Assembly (NCBI GenBank): GCA_009193035.1
Contig: SWDT01000009.1
Coordinates: forward strand, 372,001 to 436,000
Direction of reading: 5' to 3'
Length of the DNA stretch: 64,000 nucleotides
Origin: Halicephalobus mephisto
Taxonomy: Eukaryota > Nematoda > Chromadorea > Rhabditida > Panagrolaimidae
The notes beneath the pieces are model-generated. The model searched no databases, was not told the DNA's origin, and saw only the letters and a list, made by a program, of their open reading frames with translations. Each line of letters starts with the position of its first letter. Position 1 is the first letter of the stretch. A program made the translations under genes and the position numbers. Below, piece after piece: positions 10,834 to 23,100 of the stretch.

Positions 10834-13800
10834 ATGTTTATTATTTTGTATTTTTTTATTTTATTTTCTTCGATCTCTGGAATTGAATCTCGAGGATTCG
10901 GGGGGATTCCGGGAGACTACTGCTCCAGAAGGTCGGTTCCGTGCTGTTCGTCGAGGAACGACGACTGCACGGCCCCGATCCTCGGGAACCACCTGTGTTA
11001 CTGCGACGTCTTCTGCAACAGAGGAGAAAACGGAAACGATTGCTGTCCTGATTTCGAAGCTACCTGTAAAGACGTTGGAAAATCAGATATTCAAAATGAA
11101 AATTGTATTCTGAACGAAATACAGTACGAAGAAGGCGATCAAATTAAAAAAAACTGTCAAACTTGTACTTGTATCAACAACAAGTGGAACTGTGACGGAC
11201 AAGTCTGTATGATCCAAGAGGACGTCCTGGCAACAGTCAGGAATGGCAGATACTCGTACGTTATTTCCCTTAAAAGTAGATTTTTAGAAATTTCCAAATT
11301 AGATTTAGACTTCTGTTTCAAAAACCGTCCAGAATTGAAGTTAAAACTGGATTCTGAATACAATCCTGAAATTAACTCAGAATGGTTTCAAAAAGTTGTT
11401 CAGAATCCGATTCTGAATTTACTCCAGAAATCAATTCAGAATGGTTTTAGAAAAATGATTCAGAATCCGATTCTGAATTTAATTCAAAAATCAATTCAGA
11501 ATTATTTCAAAAAATGATTCAGAATTTAATTCTGAATTTACTCCAAAAAGCGATTCAGAATGGTTTTAGAAAAATGATTCAGAATCCGATTCTGAATTTA
11601 ATTCAAAAATCAATTCAGAATTATTTCAAAAAGTTGTTCAGAATCCGATTCTGAATTTACTCCAGAAATCAATTCAGAATGGTTTCAAAAAATAATTCAG
11701 AATCTAATTCTGAATTCAATCCAAAAATTGATTCAGAATTATTTCAAAAAATGATTCAGAATTTAATTCTGAATTTACTCCAAAAAGCGATTCAAAATGG
11801 TTTTAGAAAATAATTCTGAATCTAATTCTGAATTCAATTCAAAAATCGATTCAGAATGGTTTCAAAAAATGATTCGAAATCCAAATTTTTAACTTGTTTA
11901 AAATTAATTCAATTTGTAATGTATCCAAAATTAAATTTAGAATTTGGTTAATAATTAGATTCAGAAACCGCATCAAATTTTATTTAAAAATTGGCCCGGA
12001 ACTGGATTCGGAATTAAATTCAGCGATTTCAGAATTCGATTTGGACTGGATTTAGAATTTTTCCAAAAATAAATTATTTCAATTTTTATTTAAATTTAAA
12101 TTTTTATTGTAATTTTTATTTTATTTTTTATTTTTATTTAAATTTTCATTGTAATTTTTATTTTTATTTATGAAAAATTGCAGATGGAGCCCTACAAACT
12201 ACTCCAAATTCTGGGGACGGACCTTGGAGGACGGACTGAAATACCGGCTGGGGACTTTGTTTCCGGAGAAATCTGTCCAAAACATGAACGAAATCCTCAT
12301 TTCTCCGTTTGCAGAACTTCCGGAGTCCTTCGATGCTCGGGATAAGTGGCCTGGATTGGTTCGTGAAGTGAGGGATCAGGGCGAATGTGGAAGTTCCTGG
12401 GCCTTCTCGACTTCTCAGACGAGTTCTGACAGACTTGCTATTTTGTCCGATGGGAAAATCAACGTTAATCTGAGTCCTCAACAGCTGCTTTCTTGCAACC
12501 AGCACAGGCAGCGGGGGTGTGACGGGGGGTACCTCGACAGGGCCTGGTGGTACATCCGGAAACTGGGGGTTCTGTCCGAAGATTGTTATCCTTATGTTTC
12601 TGGAAAAACTCTGAATCCGGGATTTTGCATGACCCCTAAGGCAGTTCTAAGAGCCGAAAACCCCGTTTGCGTCAACGAAGAAACCGTGAACAACCAGATT
12701 TACAAAATGACGCCCCCATACAGGATCTCCCCCAGGGAACAGGACATCAGAACGGAGATATTCACAAACGGCCCTGTTCAAGCCACATTCCTGGTCCACG
12801 AAGACTTCTTCATGTACGGTAGCGGCGTCTACAGACACACAGACGTCGCTGAAAAAAAAGGCCACAGATATTCGTCCAAAGGATACCATTCCGTCAGAAT
12901 CATCGGGTGAGATTAATTTTTACAATTAATCAATTATTAAAACTTTGAAATTTTCGAAAATTCATCTGGAATTTTTAAACTTTGGAAATTTCAGGAATTT
13001 ATTCAACATTTTTGGGATTTTCTAAGATTCTGTAAAAGTTTTCAAAAATTCATAAAAATTCAAAAATGTCAGAAAATTTCAGTCATTTCAGAATTTTATG
13101 GACTTTTTAGAAATCTACAAAAATCTCCAGAATACTATCTAAATTTTTAGAAATTAATGAAAAATTATGAAACTTTTTAGAATATCATTGAAATTTTTCA
13201 AAATTAAAAAAATTCAGAATTTTGCGAAGACTTAAGATTTTCTAGAAATCTACAAAAATCTTCAGAATGCTATCTAAATTTTTAGAAATTAATGAAAAAT
13301 TATGAAACTTTAGAATATCATTGAAATTTTTGAAATTTTTCATAAACTTTTAGAAAAATTCAGAATTTTGTAAAGGTTTCTGGACCTTTTTAGAAATTTA
13401 CAAAAATCTCTTGAATATTATCTAAATTTTTAGAAATCAATGAAAAATTATGAAACTTTTTAGAACATTATTGAAATTTTTCAGAAATTTTTAGAAAAAT
13501 TCAGAATTCTGTGAAGACTTAAAATTTTCTAGAAATGTACAGAAATCTCCAGAATGCTATCTAAATTTTTAGAAATTAATGAAAAATTATGAAACTTTAG
13601 AATATCATTGAAATTTTCTAAAATTTAAAAAAAATTCAGAATTTTGTGAAGATTTCTGGACCTTTTTAGAAATCTACAAAAATCTCCAGAATACTATCTA
13701 AATTTTTAAAAATCAATGAAAAATTCTAAAACTTTTCATAAATTTTAAAAAAATTTCAAAATTAAATTAAATTTAAAAAAACTTTTGAAATTGAAAATTC

Positions 13801-14091
13801 CTAAATTTTAAAATTTCATGTTGAGAAAATTTTGTAACAACTTTTTTTATTTTTACAATTTAACTGAGCATTTGTAGCTGGGGAGTGGACGAGTCGACGG
13901 GGGTCCCGATCAAGTACTGGCTCTGCTCCAACAGTTGGTCCCGGGACTGGGGCGAAAGAGGACTTTTCCGGATTATTCGTGGCGAGAACCATTGTGAAAT
14001 TGAATCCTTCGTTATCGGTGCCTGGGGCAAGACCCATAAAAAAACAAAAATCAAAATGAGAAAATTCCGAAGACGACATTTCAAAATTTAA
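10834..14091 (+). CDS. Tubulointerstitial nephritis antigen-like secreted protein (inactive cathepsin B fold)
   Basis: Exons 10834-11255, 12184-12906 and 13878-14091 give 452 residues, close to vertebrate TINAGL1 (467). Order: signal peptide; somatomedin-B-like Cys-rich segment ([11 protein letters not shown] to CCPDFEATC); a second Cys cluster ([19 protein letters not shown]); linker [15 protein letters not shown]1 peptidase domain. The active-site block reads [10 protein letters not shown]: the catalytic Cys is Ser at residue 212, while the His ([10 protein letters not shown]) and Asn ([12 protein letters not shown]) regions remain. TINAG and TINAGL likewise carry Ser there and act as non-proteolytic basement-membrane glycoproteins. 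[12 protein letters not shown] and [15 protein letters not shown] are typical. The basic C-terminal tail ([17 protein letters not shown]) is unusual. Confidence 0.93.
11330..11880. repeat. Minisatellite in TINAG-like intron 1, about 60-bp units
   Basis: Repeated GATTCAGAATCCGATTCTGA palindromes separated by ATTTCAAAAA-type spacers, about nine copies. The palindromic core could extrude hairpins. No coding potential beyond the splice donor at 11256. Confidence 0.8.
13060..13745. repeat. Minisatellite in TINAG-like intron 2, about 130-bp units
   Basis: Four to five copies of a unit with TAGAAATCTACAAAAATCTC, AGAATACTATCTAAATTTT and ATGAAAAATTATGAAAC, lying between the donor at 12907 and the acceptor at 13877. 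Confidence 0.75.
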
Positions 14092-16092
14092 CTTTTTTTT
14101 AAAAATAAATTTTAATTTTTCAACAAAATTTTTTTTTTAAATTTTAAATATTAATTTTTCTTTAAAAATAAATTTTTATTTTTCTTAATTTTTTTTAAAT
14201 AAACTTTATTTTTTTTAAATAAATTTTAATTTTTCTTAATTTTTTTTAACTAAATTTTTATTTTTTTTAAATAAATTTTTATTTTTCTTAATTTTTTTAA
14301 ATAAATTTTATTTTTTTTAACTAAATTTTTATTTTTTTTTAAATAAACTTTATTTTTTTTAAATAAATTTTAATTTTTTTTAAATTTTTTTATAATAAAT
14401 TTTTATTTTTTTTTAAATAAACTTTATTTTTTTATAATAAATTTTTATTTTTTTTAAATTATTTTTGTTGTTGTCGTAGAATCAGAAATGAATAAATCAC
14501 AAGATCCCGGGAACAATCAATGATTGTGTAACTTTTCACTGGAAGTACTTGAAGCTCTGTAACGACTAAAGCTCCAGAGGCCGACCCAGTCCATCCAGAG
14601 CCTCCCGTGGAGTATGTGCAAACATCCACCGAATCCCGCGGATCGACCGAGCTTACGTAAGAAAAACGGTCCAGACGGTGGAAACAATTTCGAGAGTCTC
14701 GAATTCGCTTTTGGCAGCTTCTTAGAACATGAAAAATTTCCGCTATTTTTAGTTTAATAAAATTTTCCAAAATCCGAACCAAAATAAAAATTTTTTTAAA
14801 TCCAAAAACTTTTTAAAATTCCAAAATTTTTTTAAATATCTGAAATTCCCTAAAAATCCGTGTCGAGATAATTTCGAAAAAAAATTATTTTTTATTTTTA
14901 AAATAATTTTAAAACTAACATTTAAATTAAAAACTGAAAATCCGTGTCGAGATAATTTCAAAAAAAAATTATTTTTAATTTTTAAAATAATTTTAAAACT
15001 AATATTTAAATTAAAAATTTTGAAAATTCGTGTCGAAACAGTTTCGTAAAAAAAATATTTTTTATTTTTAAAATAATTTTAAAACTAACATTTAAATTAA
15101 AAACTTTGAAAATTCGTGTCGAGACAGTTTTGAAAAAAAATTATTTTTAATTTTTAAAATAATTTTAAAACTAATATTTAAATTAAAAACTTTGAAAATT
15201 CGTGTCGAGACAGTTTCGAAAAAATCAGCATTCCTAAGTTTTTGTAATACTAAAATCACTTGGATCGACGTGGCTTACGTAAAAACTCGGATGGTAGAAG
15301 TAGTTTTAAGGACCTTGAACTTGTTTTTTTGCAGCTTGTTCTAGTTTCTCCTTCCTCCTGAGATATCCGCTTTCTTTCGTTTTTGCTTTGTCATTTTTCT
15401 TTTGTTAACAATTATAAAGCACAAAATTTTCATTCAACTTTTTTATATTTTTTATTAACTAACTTTAAAAAAATCAAAAAAGTTTTAAAAAATAATAATT
15501 TTAAAAAATTAAAAAAGTTAAAAAAGTTTTAAAAAATTTTTTTTAATTTTAAATATCTTTGTTAAAAAATTAAAAATAAATTTTTTGTTAAATTAAAAAA
15601 ATAATTTTTAAAAATTAAAAAAATTATTTTTTCCTAAAATTAAAAAAATTATTTTTTTAAATTAAAAAATTATTTTTTTTAAATTGTCTCGAGACGAATT
15701 TTCAGAAGTTTTTAGATAATTTTGAAATTCTGGATTTTAGATGTTGTTTATAAAATTGTATTATTGTAAAAATTAAAAACAAATGTTGTTGCACAATTTG
15801 TCCGATGTTAATTTGCAAAACATTTTTAAAAATTCTTAAATTTTTGGTTACGAAATTTTTTCTAAAGTACAAATTATACAAAAAAAATAGAAATTTATCA
15901 ATTAATAATCTCGACAAAAATTTGTTAAATTTTAAATTTTCTAATAAAATTTTGAAATAATTTCAATTTTCTTTAAGTTTTGGACTTTTTTAATAAAATT
16001 GAAATTATAAAATTTTTCTATAAAATTGTCTCAGCACGAATTTCTGTGATTTTTGGAGTTTTTGATTTTGTGAATTTTAAAGTGGAATATGA
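14092..16092. other. Intergenic region with low-complexity tract and two exon-like modules
   Basis: 14092-14460 is a near-pure TTTTTAAATAAA tract. 14470-14720 is much richer in GC and open in several frames. It ends in GGATCGACCGAGCTTAC, then gtaagaaa and a gcag 61 bp later. 15255-15345 repeats that layout (GGATCGACGTGGCTTAC, gtaaaaac, then ttgcag). Between them are five copies of a unit carrying ATTCGTGTCGAGACAGTTTCG. The modules could be remnants of a duplicated gene or unrecognised exons; no full gene could be built. 15400-16090 is AT-rich. Confidence 0.5.
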
Positions 16093-16129
16093 TTTCAGAA
16101 ACGTTGGGAATAACCAATAAGAACCGAAA

Positions 16130-17113
16130 ATGCCAGCTCAACCGAAGCCGATTCCGATCCATCGTTCGGCCAGCCATACGCCGAGCATGTTGGTCAACGC
16201 CAAGAAGTACTTGAGCGATCAGCCCCAGCTCCTGGACTGTCCCAGGTGTAAGGCAAGTATTTGTTGGATTTCTCAATCCGAATGACCTAAGTACTGATCA
16301 AGTAGATATCGTAGAGAAGTTTATTTAACAGATGCCTGAGGCACAATACAAAATCTGTGTCCAATTCCACACATCCAACAAATATGTGGCAATTCCAGTC
16401 AAGAGGAACTGTATGTTCCCTTGTCGATGCCAAAAGGAATCTGTTCGGGACCAAGTGTTCCCTTGTCGGTGCTCAGGGAATCCGTTCAGGACTAAGTTCT
16501 CCCTGTTGGTGTTAAAGGAATTTATTCAGAACCAAGTGTTCCCTTTTTGATGTTCAAAAAATCCATTCAGGACCAAACTCTTTTTGTTAGTGTTAAAGGA
16601 ATTTATTCGGGACCAAGTGTTCCCTTTTTGATGTTCAAAAAATCCATTCGGGACTAACTTCTCCCTGTTAATGCTCAGGAAATCCATTTAGGACCAAGCG
16701 CTCCATTTTCGACGGCCAAAAAATCCATTCAGGACCAAACTCTTTTTCCAATGTCAAAGGAATTTATTCAAAATTAAGTGCTCCTTGTCGATGTTAAAAA
16801 AATCCGTTCGGGACCGGATTATCCTTGTCGGTTGTGTTTCCCACTAAGAATAGTGTCCGATCCGACAGTATTTATTTCCTCAGGGTGTTTAATTTTCGAG
16901 TTTCAGACTCATGCAGAAACTGAGATCAAGTTCGTTAACGGATTCTTCACTTGGCTTTCGTTTCTTGTGATCTTGATGGCCGGAATCTTCGTTTTTCCGC
17001 TTTTACTCGTCTGGGTGCCCTTCTGCGTCACGACCTTCAAGGACGCCGAACACCACTGTAGCAACTGCGGGGCCTGGATCGGGACCTACCGTCGGATCGG
17101 AAAATCCACCTGA
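16130..17113 (+). CDS. LITAF-domain protein, 109 aa
   Basis: Zinc-binding monotopic membrane protein family of endosome/lysosome membranes. Exons 16130-16252 and 16907-17113. The LITAF fold is complete: first CxxC (LDCPRCK, across the splice), a hydrophobic membrane-inserted helix (FFTWLSFLVILMAGIFVFPLLLVWVPFC), then HxCxxC (HHCSNC) and GAWIGTYRRI. The N terminus is short with Pro and basic residues. The phase-0 join works only if the donor is AAG|gcaagt, so this is a GC-AG intron. The start was chosen at the first ATG after a tttcag acceptor (16092-16097), a likely spliced-leader site; the frame upstream is closed. Ends 35 bp from the stop of the convergent kinase gene. Confidence 0.9.
16400..16830. 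repeat. Minisatellite in LITAF intron, 40-41-bp unit, about 10 copies
   Basis: Units of the type ATTCGGGACCAAGTGTTCCC / TTTTTGATGTTCAAAAAATCC alternate with a variant ending TGTTAAAGGAATTT. The alternation suggests an ~81-bp higher-order unit. Confidence 0.85.
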
Positions 17114-17148
17114 ATCTCGTTCAGTTTTTTCGAAATTTTCAATGAAGT

Positions 17149-20100
17149 TTATTCATCGAAATAAAACAGATAACCGTAATCCGTTGTTTCATTTTCCAAA
17201 AAAATTCGAATTTTTTCTTTTAATTCAGAAAACTTTGGTCTTCTGAATCTATCTTCGATCCAACAAGCTTCGAAAAGTCCCCAAAGATCTTCAGGGATGT
17301 TTTTTAACTTTCCAAGTCTCTGGCCGGATTTCAAAAATTCAACAAGATCTCCGACTTCGAGATTTGAATAAGGAACTTGTCCGAAGGAGAAAACTTCGTA
17401 AGCCAAAATCCCGAAGGACCAGACGTCAGAATACTCTGAAAACAACCTGTCCATCAACGCCTCCAACGACAGCCATCTGATCGGGAGTTTGTTCTGGAGA
17501 CTGGCCGTGTAGGTGAAGGTCTCATCGCAGGCACAACAAAGTCCGAAATCGCCTATTTTTACTTGTAATCTCGGAGTCAGAAGAACGTTCCTCGCAGCGA
17601 GATCCCGATGAACGAGATTAACTGAAGTCACTTTTTCCATCGCTGAAGTAATTTGCCAAAGAATCTTCAAAGCGGATTTGATCGAAAAATTGCTTTCTTT
17701 ATCCCGGTATCCTCTGGACCAATCTAGTAGATTCCAATCAACAGGTTCGAAAATCAACGACGGCATTCCTCTGAAGAACGTCCAACCCAGAAGACAACAG
17801 ATATTTTTGTCGAATCCGATTTTTCTCGCAGCATCGACTTCTAGCAGAAATTTTTCCATCGAATTTTGTGTAAAATCATTTCCGATTTTTACTGCCACTT
17901 TGCAATCGGTGAATTCACGGGTTTCAAACGACGGAATCTGAATCCGGACAGGAGCCGGTCCCTCCAGTCTACCGTAATACACAGTAGCCGTGGATCCTTT
18001 TCCGATTACGGCTTCGAAGTTTATCTCCAACCTTTTGGGATCAACAAAAAGGTCCTTTCTGACTTCGTTAAAACCCACGACTTCTGATTCACTTCTGAAA
18101 AAATCAAATTTTTTAAATTTTGATATTATTTAAAAAATTAAGAATTATTTTTGTTACGAAATTTCAAAATTTTGGAAAATTATAGAAGTTTTAGAAAATT
18201 TTAGAAAAGTTTCTAATTCTGGAAAATTCCAAAGTTTTGATGGAATTTTAAAAAATTTCGAAAAAGTCGATTGAATTCGAAAAAATTCTAAAAGTGTAAA
18301 TTTTTAGAATATTTTTAAAAAAGTTTCTGAAATTTTGGAAAATTCTAAAAAATTTCAGCAATGTTTGAAATTCTGGAAAATTCCAAAGTTTTGATGGAAT
18401 TTTAGAGAACTTCGAAAAAGTTTATTGAATTTGGAAAAATTCTAGAAATTTCCATGAAGTTCTAAAAAATTTCAGCAATATGTTTGAAATTCTGGAAAAT
18501 TCCAAAGTTTTGATGGAATTTTAAAAAATTTCGAAAAAGTTTATTGAATTCGAAAAAATTCTAAAAATGTAAATTTCTAGAATATTTTTAAAAAAGTTTC
18601 TGAAATTTTGGAAAATTTTATGAATTTTCAAAAATTTTGAAAATGTTCATCGAATTCAAAAAATCTCCATGGAATTTTGAAACATTTCAGAAATGCTACA
18701 AAATTTCAGACTTCCATTAGGTGTTAGAAAGTTTCAAAATTGTTCAATAAATTCAAAAATTACAATATTTTTTAATTTTTATAAAAACTTAATTTTTTAT
18801 AAAATTTACGATTTTGAAAATTTTTATTAAATTTTTTAAAATTTCGAAAATTTCTATTAAATTTTTTAAAATTTCGAAAATTTTTATTAAATTTGAATTT
18901 AAAAAAAAACAAACATTTTTGAATTTTCGGCGGCGATTTTGACTTGTGTGATTTCCGATTTTCTTTTCCGATAAAGGATAAAAGCAATTACGACCGCGAT
19001 TAAAAACAACAAACTTATCACTGCCATCATTATCCAGATCAATGTCAGGTTGTTTTTTTTTTCAATAATGTCGAATGAAGCTAAAACAATTATTATTTAA
19101 AAAATGGGCATTTTTACGAAATTTTGTAAACTTAAATTTTTTGGGTTTTTAGAAATTTACGGTTTCAGATGTTGATTCCAGAAGTTTAGATAGGATTCTA
19201 GAAAGATCTAGAAGTTTAGATAGAGTTCTAAAAGTTTAACTGAAATTCTGGAAAGATTCAGAAGTTTAGATAGAATTCTGGAAAAATTCAGAAGTTTAGA
19301 TAATATTATGAAAAGATTCAGAAGTTTAAATAAGATTCAAGAAAGATCTAGAAGCTTTGATAAGGTCGTGGAAAGATCCAGAAGTTTAGCTGAGATTCCG
19401 AAAAAATTCAGAAGTTTAGATAGGATTCTGGAAAGATTCAGAAGTTTAGATAATATTATGAAAAGATTCAGAAGTTTAGTTGAGATTCTGGAAAGATCCA
19501 AAAGTTTAGCTGAAATTCTGGAAAGATCTAGAAGCGCATTTGAGATTTTTCAAAATTTCAGAAGCTTTCACAAAAATTTTAAAAATTTTAATACCTTCCA
19601 CAAAATCTTTAAATTCCGTAAATTTCTGCAAAATTTTAGTTGCATTAATTACGGCAAGGATAAACAAGACTTACTTGGAAGAACGGTGTCTCTGTTGCTG
19701 ACGAAAACCAAATCGAAATGTTGATCGACCAGATTCCCCATTACGTCCACGTGATTCAGCCTTGTCGAAGAATTTTTGTCTTTAATTAATATTTTTTGAA
19801 AATTTTCATGAACTTGTTTATAAATATTGTCGTAATCCGTGCTGAGATCTCCGTTGTAGAGATAAACATCGAGATGTCTCTTCATCGAAGTGAAATCGAA
19901 GCCCTGATTCAGAATCCAAAACGGAAACTCGGTAGTCACGATGACATTCGTTTGTTCTCGATGTTGAATACAGTAACCACTACAGTATTCCATCGATAAA
20001 GAAGTAAAAATTTTTTTGAAATAATCCGAAGTTTGTTTGATTGAAAACGAATCTCCAGACACTAAATCGATTATTTTATTCAAAAAATCTTATTTTATAA

Positions 20101-23100
20101 AAAAGTGAAAATACTGTAAAAAATCGAATAGAAGGGTGCCTCTAATAGAATAGTAGCTCTAATAGAAGAGTACCTATATTAGAAGAATACTCCTAATAGA
20201 AGGGTACCTCCAATAGAATAGTATCTCTAATAGAAGAGTAATTCTATTAGAATAGTACTTATAGTAGAATAGTACCTCTAATAGAAGGGTACCCCTGATA
20301 GAAGAGTACCTCCATTTGAAGGGCAAGGTAAAAAAACGCGGATGGAATATAGCATTTTCCAACAAAATGCTAAGCCCTTATATTTGCGCATGATTTGTTC
20401 ACTTTTGTGATTGATTTTTCACTCTTTATAGATTTGGATTGTTTCCTCTGATGAAGGATTACAAATCCCTTAAATTACCATAAGAACTCTATTAGAAGGA
20501 TACTATTTTTAAAGAGTTGAAAAATAGTCGGGCAGTTCGTCTAGAGTTTTTACAGCAGATGTTGTTGTGAAATTGTCTCGAGGCGAATATCAGGGACCTC
20601 ATGAGAACTACAGTAACCTGTGCGTTGATTTTGTAACAGTTATTTCGTAATTGTTATCATACTGTGGTATAAATAATATACGTAAAACCCAAGTACCATA
20701 TGATCCCCTCAAGGAATCTCTACTCTACCGGCCGACGCACCCAGGTCGCTATAAGGCTAGGAAAACTGAATCCCGCGGAAAAGGATTTGAGCGATATGAG
20801 CTATGATCGCCACCACCGCTCCCGGGACTATGTAAGCTTTACATTTTAGAACAAAAACACCAGATCCAATATACAAGTTCTGCGGGTTGTGTTTGGGATT
20901 GAAAATGTTCTATTAAATCCATTGAACTGCCGGTGGAACAGTCGATTCGTGCTGACTAACCTGAGGAGACTTTTCTTTTCTATTCGCTTGATAATGTTGA
21001 ATAAACTTATTTGGCCAACTGCCTATGGTAGGATCTTCAAAAGTTGCGCTTTTCCCTTTAGTAAAAAGCTCTACTACGTCCACTCAGGAACGCTGATCAA
21101 CATGTCATGTCTTTTATACTCTACAGTAGGAGGAGAGAAAACCGACTAATCTCGGTTGCTCTGGATATCTCAGGTCGTGGAGACTACGCATCCACAACAG
21201 CGATTTTATCAAATACGTGGGACTTACCGTAATGATTGTTCCTCTCGTCCCACATGAAATAGTAATGGTTCTTCAGATTTGGAATTGTTTCTCCATTATA
21301 GAAGTGGGGTATGACTATTACTGTAACATGGTAATAATTACGAGGAATTGGTTATGTGGCGTTTCTGTCCGAGACATTTGTATTCAAATTCTAGAGTTGG
21401 AACCACAAAAGTACTTAAATACAGTAATAAAACTCATAGATTCTGAATCTAGAATCAAAACCAGAAGTTAACTTTCAGAATCCAGGATTCTGAAAACTAA
21501 CTTTGAGTTTTAAAGATACAGTAGAACATGGATATAAAATACCCTTACTATAACATATGACCGAATTCGACGTCATAAAGCAGCAACAGCTCCTAGTCTC
21601 TACCCGAACTGCCCCCTACACACGCCACCAATGGGAGAATTGGTTCAAAGGAGCAGACAATTGAAAATTGTTTGTAAATTCTGATTCTGTGCGACATAGG
21701 AATAAAAGTTTAAAAAGTTTAAAGTTACTATAACATATCTCTTGTCATATCATACGGTGTGAGTTTGGTTAGTCTATCTTCAAATTTATCCCCTCTATAA
21801 TATATCTTGGGTTATACCATGTGGTCTGAGTGAGTGAGTTTGGTTAGTCTATCTTCAACTTTATCCTCACTATGATATATCCTTTTTTATAACATACGCT
21901 TTGGTCAGTCCAAAGGGGATATTTTATATCGAAATTTTACTGTATTTTATTAACTGAATTTCTCGAATTACCATTATAGAGAAAGAAATATATTATGTTA
22001 GTGTTGTAGTTAGTGATTTGTTAATACAGTAGAACTTGGATATAAGATACCCCCACTATGATATATCCTTTCTTATAACATACGCTTTGGCCGATCCCAA
22101 GGGGGTACTTTATATCCAACTTCTACTGTATATCAAATTTTATATAAAAACTTTATTTAAAAAGGTTGAAACTTACCTAAAATGGCTTCTAAAATAATTT
22201 TAAATAATTTTACATCCATTATATAGTGTTTTTAATTTTTAAATTAAATTTGGAAAAACTAAAACAAATGCTTGGGACAGAAACGCCTCATCACGGAGGA
22301 ATTCACTAAAGGATTACCAGTTTCGTAGAAGGTTCCGTTGTATTCGACGGAGACGGCGACGAAATTTGCGGCATTTATGGAAACAAAATACTCACTATCC
22401 AATTCGATAAAGCCGTCAATGACGAACCGGACAGCGGTGTATAACTGAGTTTCATTAGTGGCATTTACAGTAAGAAAAGTGTTGAAGTAATTCCTCGTCA
22501 CATCCAGTGGATAATCTGGAAACCATAGATTATGAAATCCTACTGTAAAAAAAGTAATTTTTATATGAAATTTCCGTGGTAGAAATTGTCTAAGAACTTT
22601 CAGAATTCGCAAGTTAAAGTAGTTGTAGAAGTGTTTATTAAAAATTGGAAACTTCAGGATGTTTCAATCAGACTTCTGGAAGTTTTAGAAACTTTGAAGA
22701 GAGTTTCTGGAATTTCAGAAGTTCCTACAAGATTCCAGAATCTTCCACGGACCTTAGTGTTGGATTACGCACAATCTACTTGAGTGGAAGCTTGTACAAC
22801 TTTGGTCCCGAAGCGAAATATCCTGAGGACTAATGAAATTTGTACAATTGTCTTTTGGCGGCAATTTTAAGATTACGCAATAATTTTGTAAAATTGTGAT
22901 TTATCTCGTGTTTTCGGCCCCCATAAAGTTGTTTTATGTATTTCTCGTCTACACGCGGATCAGGAACCACTAATCACGATCTAACACAGCGATATTGTGA
23001 CAGTTCTACAAAGTTTTGGGAACTTATCTGAGATTTCCAAAACTTTTCACTAGATTCTCGAAAATTCCAGTTTTGAAAAAATTAAACTCACATAAAACTT

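Noticed and set aside
14092..14460. Possible centromeric or origin-like AT tract
   Set aside because: Simple TTTTTAAATAAA low-complexity sequence; nothing specific supports a function.
19308..19724. 138-aa + strand frame rich in RSRS/FRSL
   Set aside because: Translation of a 30-bp minisatellite in a minus-strand gene's intron.
22174..22217. Separate short first exon (MDVKLFKIILEAIL) making two genes out of the receptor kinase locus
   Set aside because: It joins in phase but gives a receptor without a convincing signal peptide and only ~40 bp from the preceding stop; the single-gene model with donor at 22317 is cleaner. Retained as an alternative in findings.
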